Source: Mucor racemosus
Lineage: Eukaryota > Mucoromycota > Mucoromycetes > Mucorales > Mucoraceae
Direction of reading: 5' to 3'
NCBI GenBank assembly: GCA_027405735.1
Contig: JAPEHQ010000009.1
Span: forward strand, 310,001 to 374,000
Length of the DNA: 64,000 nucleotides
The number at the start of each line of letters is the position of its first letter. Within the stretch, counting starts at the first letter, position 1. Below the pieces are notes generated by a model. It was not told the origin of the DNA. It saw only the letters and a list, made by a program, of their open reading frames with translations, and searched no databases. This document shows, in pieces, positions 36,502-49,701 of the stretch. The translations under genes were made by a program, and so were the position numbers.

Positions 36502-37342
36502 TGGGGGCACACTGTAGCCTGATGAGTTGTTGCGCCCACTGAATAATGGATAAAAAGATAACACGATGCACATGGGTACAACAAAAGAAACTGCACACGA
36601 GCATAACAAAAAGCCTGTATGTGTTGAATTATAGATTCAATCCATGTGCATGACATTAATCCCATGTGTGCATAATAGTAGAATTGCCCATAAGCATATC
36701 ATTATCCTTATTTGCGCATAATAATAAAATCTGACCATAAACATAATGAGCTGATCGTAAGGGCACAAATTAGTTTGTACATGAGCATTGTGCCGTTCTC
36801 AAAATCCCATTGCATTTTTTACTGGACTAATGGGGTTTTAATTACATTTACTTTTATTAATGTAGATTATAGACAATAATACAATTCAATGCGTTGTTGA
36901 TGTAGAGCAATACATGCAAGCAGCAATATATTTACAGCTGTCATCATTTTTTGTAGATGCGTTTATAGCTATAATATTTGCAGCAAGAATGGTATTTGCT
37001 CGAGCATAAACTTAAATACCAACTACTGCTTAAATTTGTATGCAAGCCAAATCTAAGATTATATATGTTACTCTATCACGCATAAAATTTAAACAAATTA
37101 ACCTTCTTTAAACTTACTATTTTAGTTTACGATTGTCAGCTGTAAAAAGATTTGTTTTTAAGTATACAGTAGCTACGATCAAAACAATGGTTATTAGGCA
37201 AGACATTAGATCATTGTTTTTTTGTGATTCTATATCATTTGAAATTTCATCACTTTTCTGGAACATTTAGTGCGTTTGTAGCCAGTTCTAGCTTTTCATT
37301 GAGTAGATATAAATATTATTGCTTTCGATTTGATCTGGTAAT

Positions 37343-37962
37343 TGTTGTGTCAAATGTATATGCCGCCTTCTACAATGTTAACAACTACCAGATCCAAATA
37401 GAAACATTTGAAATAATATTGAAACTCTAAATTCAACATGTCCATAAATGGTAGTATATTTTACCTCCACGACATAGTGCATATGCGTTACACCTTATAG
37501 ATGCTACAAACAGTGGTTTGTATTCGGCCATATTTGTCCATTTCCTTCTATCGTAATACTACAGTATGATTCAAACTTATTTCTCACATTTATAATCATG
37601 AACAAAAGACTAATTCTCACTACGCTCAAAGAAGACAATTCCCACAGTGTTAATAATCTCGATTCCCATATCGTTTACACCATCACACAAATATCGCAAC
37701 GTATGGATTTGTGTTGGTTGGATTATTGATGAATAATCCTTAAGGCATAATTTGATGATTATTCCCATGATATAATTAAAAGGATTATAATAGTGTGATG
37801 GTGCCTGAGATAACCATAACACCTAAAACATATAAAAGCAACCATATTTTACTTCTTAATAAAATTTTATCATTATTCTGATTTTTTATAACAGTTGAGA
37901 AACTGAGCATTTTTGTTCTTTCTAATTGTTATTTTTTTTTATATTGTTTCTTTGACAATTCA
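37343..37962 (+). mobile_element. Solo LTR, family beta, 620 bp
   Basis: Starts TGTTGTGTCAAA, ends TTTGACAATTCA, flanked by GTAAT on both sides (37338-37342, 37963-37967). Copy 1 of element A reads straight through this point. A TATA-like CATATAAAAGC lies near 37828 and AATAAA near 37857, so + orientation. Confidence 0.85.
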
Positions 37963-39775
37963 GTAATCAAGAAATACGTCCAACAATACAGTAGTAAATA
38001 ATGATATTTGATCCTAAAATGCGGTTAAATGAAAATCTCAGTCTCTAATATAGCAACTGCTACCTATATTAAAACCATTAGTCCTTATGATAGCATGCAT
38101 ATTCAGATAGAAGAAAATAATATGAGCTTGGTAGTCTGATATGCTTTATCAAATTGTGAATAATATCCTTGGAATATGAAAAGAAAAAGTGAGAAACAAC
38201 ACATATAGAAAAGGATTTTCAAGGTTTTACATTATTTAGAGCAATTAAAACCCTGCTAAATTGCTCATTTCAACCAATGTAAAAGCAGCATTACAGCGCA
38301 TGAACCATAAACTAATAAACAAAATAGGCAATATCTGTTATCATAGAAACATGCATTTTTCATTTTTCTATCAGACAAACTGTCTTTCATATCATATATT
38401 GATTAAAAAATTACAAACGCGAGCCCGTAGAGCGACCCCGTAATTGAGCATAGCAAGATCGGACGACTAAGTCTCTTAGACTATGGTATATATCTAAGTT
38501 TTAAATAAAAATGCGATGTTTTTTTTAGCTTTTCTTATATTTAACCATGTGTGGTCTGAAAACTCAGACTTTGTAGCGGACATTTTCGGGGCTCATTTTA
38601 CCCTTACCAACACTCATGATTTTGATCAAAAAACAGAAAAATCAAATTTTGATACCAAAATCAACGTTTAAACATACTACATTATCAGAGAAAATTGTAG
38701 CCATAACTAATACAAATTGTATAAAAGCTTAATATTAAATGTTAAGTAATGAAACTTTGCACTTTTGCCCCAAAAACGGAATTTTGGTTAAAGGATTTTC
38801 ATATAATACTTTGCAATTAAAATGTCTGTTATTTTTTATTAAGCAATTAGAGCACTAAATTCGGTACATGTGTATATTTTTTGTTTTTATAATTGGTAGT
38901 ATAATTAACTCTAAATTTGCAAAAACAGAAAAAAAAATTCAGAAAATGTCAAAATTGATGATCTGGACAAAAATAATTTTTGAAATTAATATTCCGCTTA
39001 TAAGCCATGTAAGTCTTAAAAATAAGAAATTTTATAATACTGGAGAACTTTTTCAAGAATTTACGATGCTGTACCCACTTGATTCAAGCTTATTACTGTA
39101 AATATTTATACACGTTAATATTGTATGGTAGTTTAGTTGATGATAATATAGTCTTACTATATAATTAATGCGCTAGAAGTAATTTACATTGAGTTTTAAT
39201 CTTATCTCTAATATCATAAACATAAACATGGATATCACTGGAACCTATTGCCGCCTTTTTGCCCTCTTTGTCCCAAGCCAATTTATTCAATGTTTCACCA
39301 GAACCAACTTAAGTACTTCTCACAAATGATTCTTCGGTATTTGCATTCAAATTCCATAAATTGAATTGCCTGATTTTATTTACAGTAGTATCAAACGTAT
39401 CATCAGCCCGCCTTATGATAAATATCAATCTAAAATCAGAAACATCCCATTGTCATTGTTATAAGCTATGAAAAGCTCAATTTTTAATAATGCAGCAATT
39501 AAATAAAAAAACAAGATCATACTAATAATAGCATATGGTGATTGTTTAACATCTAAGTAAGTTTGATAAAGGATGCTTATAAACCCTTTTAAAAATCCTG
39601 AGGCAAACACAACATTTTGGCCCTGTAATTTCTATCCATCCAAATGTTGCAATTTCCGCTACACAATGAATGTACCTCTTATCAATGTTCAGCTCGATGT
39701 ACATTGAGTATCAGTTTTTTATCAGTTGTATTTTCTCTGATTCATTAATATTCAGTCATATTGAATGGTGATAAT

Positions 39776-40378
39776 TTGTAGCATGACAAAAAGAAAAAAG
39801 AATAAATGCTTCAAGAGTTTTCTGCATATCGCATTATGCGATTTAGTAGCAATGATTGCACTTAACTATGCTTTTTGAACCAATTGATGTTAATCAGAAT
39901 AATTACTACTTTCATTCAAAAGTAAGCGTTGCTTTATACATTTATATTAACCCATTCAATAAATGGCATCTCATTTATTATCCGTTATATCAATCAACTA
40001 ATTTTGTCGTATATTTTCAGGATTGATAAATAATACTTACTAGGATTGTTAGCCTAAATTCAAACCTTAAAAGCATCAATTCAGAATTGAATGAGCTACA
40101 AAATATGTTTAATTGGCAAATGGAATTCGTATGTAAGTACTCAATTTTTGATCTAGTTGCAGCTGCCTATTTTCAGCGAAAGCCGTAATCAATCGAGATG
40201 CTGACGCTTATATTTTAAAGTAACAAAATAAATATTTATTTTAAAGGATATGTATTAAATTTAACAAATGGATATAATTTTTTTTTAGTATGATGATATC
40301 AAAAATGGGGTATGAATAAGGGATAATTTCATTTTTCCAATGTATTCTATTATGCTAACCCGTTATATTTCATTCATG
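39776..40378. other. Spacer between element A copy 2 and the spectraplakin-like gene 3' end
   Basis: About 600 bp AT-rich; includes a 40-bp remnant of element B's left end (40012-40050). Otherwise nothing seen. Confidence 0.55.
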
Positions 40379-43300
40379 CTATTGTTTCTTTTTGTTGACA
40401 ATTGGCATTTTTGCATCATTTTCAGCCTTTTTCATTTTTACAATAATCTGATTACCAGCATCGTCAAGACTAATAAATTTATCTCCATTTACATAACCAG
40501 GTAAAGGTGATCGAGATCGACTCCCTGATGATTTGCTTGAAGATCTTGTTGATGCCAAGCTACTACTATTTCTATCAATGCCTCCTCCTCCTCCTCGAAT
40601 AGTTACTTTACCAGATGGGGATGCAGATCTCATCGTATGTAAATAAGCTTCTTGGAACGGAATGTAATTATCAACAGGATTGATAAAATTCTCATTTACC
40701 GATTCAGGTCTTGAATAAGTTCCTTCTGTAAGACCATGTTCTCTCAAAAATTTGGATAATTCAACCCATCCACCTCCAACACGAACCATAACTAATTGAC
40801 TTGGCAAAATACGACAATAAACCAATCTTGGATTGACATCTCCAAACCAGTATTTGCCTACTTGATCAGGGACAATCTTGACAGTAACGCGGTATGGTGA
40901 AGCATTTACAATATGACTTAATTTCATATCAAGTTCATTATTGGGATCAGGAACATACGTAGGTCGTAATCTATTGGATGAAGATGAAGATGACATTACT
41001 GATTTAGATGGTTGTTGCTTTCTACTATTGCCATTCATTTCATCGCGTCTACTACCATGAGTGGAAAAAGGAGATGATGTACCAAAACCACGTCCGTTGG
41101 TAACAGGTGTAGGATATCGTTTAGATTGTGCAGCTTCAGCGACCGATTGCAAAACTCTGCGAGTATTTTGAGGTGAACTCTTGGCCATTGCAAGCTTTGT
41201 AAAAAACTCATGATCCAACTGGCTAATGCAGGTTTGTAATTCTCTTTCGGCGGCAGCAGCAGCAGCTTGTGTTTGAGTCCATTTTTTGGTAGCCTTTTGC
41301 AATTCTTTACCAACACGATCATTGCCATCCAAAAATTGCTTTTTGGATTCAGTACGAGCACGGCCGAGAATGCCATTGATGACTTGTTGATGTTGTTTGA
41401 ATGCAGCAACTAGTGATTTGAGTAATGCTTGAAGATCGGATTTGACAAATTTGTTATTCACCATGCTCGAATGATATGGCGAAGCATTCTCGATAGCAGA
41501 TAAAAGTGTTGCAATATTTTCATTAAATTCATCCATAATCTGCAAGAATTCGGAGAGGTCTCCTTCATCAGTAGCTTGCTTCTTTTTGGCGACCATAAGC
41601 AAAGTAAGTTTGTCATAATCAGTAGCTAACTGTTCAAGCAAACCACTTATTTGTTCATCACTCTCATTGTAAGCGCCAACAAGATCATCCAAAATTGTTT
41701 TCTTTTTATCCCATGTATGTTGGAAATCCTCACAAAGATCTTGTAATTCTTTAACTTCGGATGCAATGCCCTTGCCAGTTACTTGCAATGAATCGACTCT
41801 ATCAAACGTATCATCAAGGAACTGTATGCTATCTTTGATCTTGGAAATGATTTGCAGACGTTGATTAATCTTGTCAAATGCTGCTCTTTTCTGTTGGACT
41901 TCTGATCTAAGTGTAGTATATCTATTACTAATCTTTTCTTCACTTGTGGCGATAGTTTCATTGATATTCTTCATGCGAATTTCAGATTGCATTAATCCTG
42001 CAACATCAAACTTGATTATTTGTTGTCCCAAACCGGTTAATTCTTGAATAGCCTCAACCAAAGTATCTAAATGAGTTTCAGTTTGTGATATAGATTGCTC
42101 TGATTGTTCCATATTGTGAAATTTGTGATTATATTCGTTTAATGAATAATTGATGGAAGCTTCATTTTGTAGATATTTCGATAATAGTTGTGCAATTGAT
42201 GAGCATTTTTGTTCAGAAGTTGAAGCATCAGCCAATGACTGTAGCAATGTTGTAATAGGTCGTAATAGTTCATCTACTTCTTCCTGTGAGCATCCAAGTT
42301 CGGAGGTCAAGCTCATGCATTGCTTCAAGCGTAAAGATTCTACATCATTCTGGTAGCTTAAAAGCTTGGTATTCATTTCCTTGGATATAAGGGTACATGT
42401 CTCAATTGTTTTCTCGATACTGACCACATTACTTATGTCGCTCATATCATATTTATCAAGGTGTTCGCCAAAGATATCAAGTTGAGAGTTACAGTCAAGG
42501 CGCAATTGGTCCACAATTTCTTTGATATATTGTATCATTTGAAACTTTTCTTCTTCGTTCATTTGACTCTTCAATGTTAATTTCAATGCTTTCAAAAGAT
42601 CTACAGAGGTAGTGCGTTTTTTGCTATAAGGCTCGTAATTGATAAGATCCTTTAGTAATTCATCAGCTAAATCAAACAATTCACCAAAGAGCAATGATTC
42701 ATTTTTACCAAGTGTACCACTGATAGCGTTATAATCCTTTTTATCAGAAAACTCCAATGCATCTTGAACAGAGACGAGATCCTTTTGAACAATATCCAAT
42801 AAATCAAGAATTTTGACCCATTTAGAAGAGCGTGCAACAAGAGCAGATACAATCATTTCTTTGCTGGTGAGAGTATTCCAATCATTTGAAACTTGTGGTT
42901 GTTTAGGATGTTGATAATTTTGATCAGTAGCAATAATATTCTTGTACTGACTAGATACATCATTGAATGAATCCTTCAAATCTGTCATTGTATCAGCACT
43001 CTTTTTATATTTAGATACAAGATATTGGTGTTGGATCAAACGGTCTTCAGAGGCACCTTCATGTAAGACGGACTTGTGGCCATCATATACATTATCAAGT
43101 GAGCTTATTTGTGATTGTATGGACTCTTGCAAACTTGAGATATCAGCAACATATTTTTCAATCAACTGAGTAAGATGTAATTCATTTTGTAGTTGATCTA
43201 ACTTAGAGTGAATACTACCAATGGTTGAAATGCCTTTGTTTAAAAGTTGATTGATTGTATCAAGCTGTTCCTCAGAAATCATAGTTTTGTTGGAATCTAC

Positions 43301-46300
43301 ATCGACCATCAAGTTTTGATGCTCCTTGGTTTCCAGTTGATTTACTTCATCCATCCAAAAAGATAATTGATCATCTGAAACAACGTCGTTAATATCCATA
43401 ATTCTGCTTTCCAGATCAGTAATAGCTTTACACCATGCATTGATCTTATTTTCAATCAACAATGCTGTACGATTTTTATTTATCTCAGTTGCTTCAATCA
43501 TGAGAGCATCCCAAGCTTGACTGATACGCTTTTGAGTAGGAACTACCAAATCGGAGACCTCTTCAGTTAACTTGTCATGATCTTCATCTTGCGCATCTTC
43601 CTGATCCAACGACTTGTCTTCAAAAGCTGAAATGCATTTGTCAAATACAGAATTCAACGATGATAAAACTGTATCATTAGCTTTCATTGCTTGCTCAACG
43701 CTATCCGCTTGACTAACAGCCTCCTTTAGTTTCTCGATATCAATTGTCTTTTCAGGTAAAATGTAAGAATTACTATTACTAAGGATTTCATGACGAGAAT
43801 CAATCCAAGCTTCTGCAACCTCAGCTTGTTTTTTGAAGGAATGTAAAGATAATCTACGACGAGATACGCGTTCCTTGGATTCAAGCAACTGTTGCAAACT
43901 AGACCATAACTCTCCCAAACGAGTATTTCGCATATCAATTGTTTCATGAATAACATTGTTGGTTGTTTCATCCTTGATCTTGGCTTGAGTAGATAGATCC
44001 TCCAGTGATCTTACAGGATAAGGAATACTTGTTGCTAGATGATCACGTACATCATCGATACCCGCTTTAAACTTTTCTAATCTTTCAGTATGATTTTCCA
44101 AGAGACCAGCAATTTGAGCGTTTCCACCAGCTACCTTGGTTGCAATAAACTCCTCACGGATCAGTTCAGCAGATTGCTCCAATTGAGTTGTTCTCAATAT
44201 AAAAGCAGACACCAAACAACGTTGAGTTACTACTTGGTTAGAGAAATTCAGATAATAACTAGTTCTGTCTTGAGCTGCTTGCACATCTTGCATCTTTTTC
44301 ATAAAAGCATTTGGTAAAAGTGCAATATTGGTGTTATTGTAATGATTTGTTGATTCATTTACAAGAGATTCAAAACGTTTTTGAAGAGGCACAATAGTTT
44401 TCTCTTCGTATTCCTGAAGATTTGAGTAAATGTTTGACCATTCAGTACGCAATACAGTTTCTTCATCATCATCTGTGTGGACTGGTAAGAGAGTATCATT
44501 TTGCCATCTTGCTTTTTCTTCAACAAAAGTTTCAATCAATGTTTCTTGTTCAGATAAATAAGACAATGCTTGCTTAACAATATCCTCCCAACGCATACGC
44601 TGTTTGATCAAATCCAATTCTTTGGAACGAGCATCTACATTTTCCTGGAATCGAGCAGCAGTTCTACTCAATGACTCCATACGAGCTTCTAAATGATCCG
44701 GAGTAGCCATAGGTCTTGATAGTTTTGGAAAGTATTCCACAAAAGCATCATAACTCAACTGAATACCAGGAAGAATTGACTTTTGAAATTTATTCTTTTG
44801 ACTAACAAGTCGAGCTAAATCTTGCTGTAAAACTTGTACATGATGGTCAGTTAATTCATCTTGGGATATCCATTGATTCTTTTTGGTGGTAAATTGACGC
44901 AAGTGTTCATTCATTTCTTCTAGACGGGTAATACCTAGGTGGATGTTCTTTTCCCAATCTGCTCTCATAGAAGCGGCTTCCAATGTTACAGCCTGATCAG
45001 ATAATCCACGCTTGAGTTGAGACAGAAGCTCCATAACTTCACCTAGATGACGAGCAGCAGAAGATACATCTACAGATTGACTTTTCTTCTTTTCAACGGA
45101 ATCTTCAACCAATTGAGCAATACGATCATGTAAAGTCTTGACTTTATTGCCCTCAAATGTATCAACCTCCATCAATAAATCAAGTTGAGACTTTTTCAGA
45201 TCAGAAATGTTCATACCACGAGCCAAGAAGCTTTCAGCAGAGACATCAATATGCTGCAGTTTAAGAGCTTCGATCTGGTCATTGATCCATTTACCCAGTT
45301 CACATGCCTCTAATTCATACTGATTTACAAGAGTTTTCATTCGGTCAGCATCACGATAGGAATCTAGTAGTTGATCAATTGCTTTTTCTAGATTAGAAAG
45401 ATCTTCCATCTTCTTGTCCAACAAGGCTTTGATTTGAACTCGCACTTGAGATCGATAAGCAGAATTAGAATTACTATTATCTGATGCAGTTGAATGGTGA
45501 TTTTGTTGTTGTTGGGGCATTGAACGTAACCAATTACCATTATATACTGGATATGCCATATTTTTACCGCACTCATCCCATATACTCTTGATTTCTTGTT
45601 TGAATTGATCAACACGTACATCTAGAGAGGGGGTACCTTCTTCATCTTTCATCATAATACGACGAGTCTTTTTGAATACAACATCCTTGATCTTTTCACC
45701 TTCATGATATGCATCTTGAGCACGCAAAAGAAATTCAGTAATAGTAGCACGCTGTGTAACAAGATCAGTTGTGTATGCTGCTAGATGTTTCAAATCATCA
45801 TATTTCAGCTTCAAATCTGCTTGCTTTGTTGAAATAAAATCAGGTACATCCGCTGTATTATCACGAGAAAGCTTAGTATAACTCTCAACTAATCCAGCGT
45901 AACTATCAGCAAGTGAAACTATATGGCGTTCACCTAATTCCACAACGCGATCTTGAAGAAATTGCAAAGACTGAGTTATTTCATGATCACCTTGATAGGA
46001 TGGTTTGTCCGGATTCTCTTTAGAAGGATCATAACGTGCCTTTTTTACATTAAAATCACATAATTTACGAGCAATTGTTTGAAGATGGCTGTTAGATTTG
46101 TGCCACTGAGCTCCCCAATCAATGCGATGCTTGAGAGCATCTAATTCAAGTCCACGCAAAGCAATCAAATCCTTCAATTGATGATGGCTATCTTCTAAAT
46201 TTTCCACACCATTGATTAATGTATCACGGTCAATAGAAACAGCATTAGATGCATCGACATCATACTCCAAATTGCGCACCATTTCAAAAAGCTTGGCTAA

Positions 46301-49300
46301 ATCATCACTTTCAATTTGATGCAATCTCAATGCAATGCCATCACGTTCTTTTTCTAAACGAAGCAAGCTTTCATCATCGGCAACAGTGGTTGATGAACCA
46401 GATGACGAAGATGACAAGTTCAAAGTGTTTGGATTACTATTATTATTGCTGCCATGAGCACTGCTCTTTCTTTGCATTGAATGATACGATGGGGCTTCAC
46501 TGACAACTTCAGATGAAGAAGGAGAACCAGAGATAGATGACGACAGTGAGGCTTCATATAGCATTTCGTCAAAGCGAGTCTTTTTCAAGATTTTTATTCT
46601 CTCATCCATCCATAACTTAACTCGATTCATGGCTTCAAACGCTTCATTAGCTCTTTGTTGTAATGACATAACTTGATATCTTGATGTAAGTAATTGATCT
46701 AATCCATCTGCAATCAAAGCAAGAGACATACTGTAAGCACTGATGGTGCTCTTGATATTTTCATTTGTTATTTCATTATCATGACCATCATTTGCGCCGA
46801 TAGCAGTTGACATTTCAGGTACAGTAGGATATGGAATGCAAGTACCAGCATTGGTAATTAATCGAGCTGATTCCTCCTTAAACAATTGTACTTTTTCAGC
46901 ATATTCATCATCCTCTTCAGTAATAATTTCAGAAGATTCTTTCATCAAAATATGTCTCAACTCTTCACCTATATTGCGAAGTTTCTTGAACTGTTCTATA
47001 GTACTGATCATTGATAATAATTGCTCTACAACTTTTCTACTAAATCCAGAACGTTTCATCAAATCTTCAAATGCTTTTTCAAACCCCAATTGACGCACTT
47101 CAAGGTAATCAGGCAAAGATTCATTTTTCAATGTCTCCATTTCTTGATAAGCATCCAATACATCTGAATAATCGCCTTGATCAAAATCAGCAATTCTTCG
47201 TTCCAAACTTACTAATGTCTTGATAACACCTTCAATGCCTTTATCATGCACTTGATCCATTGCATTATCATCATCATCATTGTTAGTTACATAGGCTGCT
47301 TCATCTTTTTCAGACCACCTTGCTTTGCCCCTCAAAAAGGTATCCATTTGTTCATCAGTAAGAGCAATCCATTGCACAGCTTGTCCAAACAAATCCTCCC
47401 ATTTCACTCGCAAAAGTAGTAATTGTATCCAATGTGAGCGCTCATCCAGTAATTTAGTTAAATGACTGAGCATATTCAATGTTGTAAGTGTGATTTCAAT
47501 GGTAGATGTATCAGCTGGAGTCAATTCTTTCTCTGCTGTTGTATGGGTCAACATTTTGACATGTGTACGCAAACGATCCATATCATCTGCATCAAAATGA
47601 TCGATTTCTTGCTTGAGACGTTCATGTTGATGGTGTAATTGTAATACAAGACTATCCGCAATCGAGAGTTCACGAGAGATGGGATTTACATCATCTGTTT
47701 CGTTACGTTCCAGAATAATTTGGATATGTTTGTCGATCCAGGTACGAATACGCTCTGCCTCTGCAAACCAGGAACGAACTTGATCTACCCAATCACGCAC
47801 AGTCTCATAGCGGTCTTCCAGCTCATCAATGCGATCAGCAAATCGGGTAAAAAAGATATCGTTGGACTCTACCAACAAATCTTCCTCATATTCATCTCGA
47901 ACACCCTGAATAGTTGTACTGACCATATGAATACGCTGTTCTAAACCTTGAATAAGTTGATCTGTAACAGAACTTGTTCCACTATTACTCATCAATTGTT
48001 GAATGACATCGAGCTCATCGTTAATAGCAGATGTAATTTGTCCAAATTGTACACCACGTTGAAATAACTGACATGTATGCTGTAATTGGGCTTGATCTTC
48101 CTCTGATGCTTCGGATAATGAATTTGCAAATGCCGTTGCCATGGCAGTTGATCCGTCCAGCGGATGAATAGGCTCATTTTCATCATTCATTGGTATTAAT
48201 CTGGATTCATTGATATAAGTTGATACATGCTGTGTTACTTTCAAACGTTTCGATAAATGTTCCCATGCTTGCTTTAATTGACTATAACGACTCAAAAGCA
48301 TTTGGGTTTCTTCCGAAGTTGGATCCAATTGAATAATAAGCTGTTCTGCATTATCAAGTAGAATACGAGATTCATGTGTATCTTGTAGTTGCTCTTCTAT
48401 TTCTTTATCCAGTTGTGGATTCATCAATAAAGTGAGTGTGTCTAATTGTTGGTATATATCCTGATTATCAAAAATGATCTCTGGATGTGGTGTGCCTGGA
48501 GATTCGTCTTTATCCTCATCGTTCCCTTCCTCTTCAACAAAAACTGTAGAGTTTGGAGGTGAGATTGTATTTACTGCAACAAGCGAAATATCATTCAATC
48601 TCTTTCTTGTTTTTTCAGATGTATCCTGCTGCAATTTTGACATGACCTTGTACATTTCACTCACATACATCATGACAGAGGGTTCGTGAGGATATTCAAC
48701 CAACAAATCAGCTGGCTCCAGATACATTGGTATATTCATATGTTTTTCAGCCACCTGAAACGCCAAATTTAATAGTACTTTCCATGTATCTTTATTAGTT
48801 GCGTGTTTCATATGCTCTGTGAAAAGTGTTGGAAGTAAATCTGGGTCATATCTGTGTATCAATAAACAAAATGCTAATCCTGATCGCCAAGATCTCGAGA
48901 AATCTTGTACTGTTGTAATAATATGATTATGAACATAATCTTCCAATTGAGAACGAACCCAATATAGCAAAGCTAACTTTGCTTCAATCATTGATTTTCC
49001 TCCATTTATAGTACGTGAGGTGCTTGTACTAGGTAATGGCGATGGCGGAGGTGCTTTCAAAAGAGAAGAATTAGACTAATATTGAGTTTGTTAGCAACAC
49101 ATTATGAAACATGATAAATATATATATATATATATCAACACTTTACTTGATCTAATAGAATAGGATGTATTTGGTATTTCAACATGATGAAAAAGGTAAT
49201 CGCCAAGGTGCTCTTTACATCTCCATTGACAATTGCTTCACTTGCAATAGCAGGTAAACTATCAGCTCCCCATTGATCTTGCAAGAACTTTAATGCCTGT

Positions 49301-49701
49301 GCTACATTCGACAAATGATGAATTCGCATATTCCCCCTCTCTGGTTTCAAACTGGAATGATTTGCTACCACAGCCAATAACTTTAATAATTTTGTACCAT
49401 CTTTGAGATCTTTATCAATACTGGAAATAGACTCGTTCACTTGATTTAATTGAACGTTCATCCATTTTGTCAAAGTTCGTATTTGAATGTCTTGATATTC
49501 AGAGCCAATATTTTTATTTAATTCGTCATCTTCTAAGTGTCTATGGGTTGTTACAGGTGGTATAAGTTGAGAAGAAGCTGAACGCACGTTTGAAATAGAT
49601 CTATTTGGTATCTGCTCAATAATATCGGCTTGTTGATGTTGTTGGTTTTTTTGTTGGCTATGAATTTCGAGGTGGTTTGAAAGGTTTCTGGATTCCATCA
49701 T
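40379..49701 (-). CDS. Spectraplakin-like actin-microtubule crosslinker (CH-CH-rod-GAS2), 2 exons, 3083 aa
   Basis: Exons are 49701-49147 and 49075-40379 (the second encodes about 2898 residues without a break). The tandem calponin-homology pair (CH1 about residues 70-180, e.g. IRTLTKWMNVQLNQV, GTKLLKLLAVV; CH2 about 205-310, e.g. LLYWVRSQLEDY, WRSGLAFCLLIHRY) is the actin-binding module. A very long helical, spectrin-repeat-like rod follows (about 330-2750) with regularly recurring Trp/Leu heptads. A GAS2/GAR domain lies at about 2897-2967 (HIVNASPYRVTVKIVPDQ, GKYWFGD, LVMVRVGGGWVELSKFL), which binds microtubules in animal proteins. The tail is Ser/Arg/Gly-rich with SPLP, resembling a SxIP/SxLP EB-binding signal. 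This order matches spectraplakins without plakin domain or visible EF hands. It probably links actin to microtubules in hyphae. Start: first ATG of a double ATG. Confidence 0.88.

Larger units (their letters stand above)
36172..39775 (+). repeat. Element A, copy 2, with two nested solo LTRs
   Basis: Same order and strand as copy 1. It is longer because of two insertions, at 36230-36501 and 37343-37962, each with 5-bp target duplications; removing them restores colinearity with copy 1. The dispersed motif is at 38411-38467. Confidence 0.85.
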
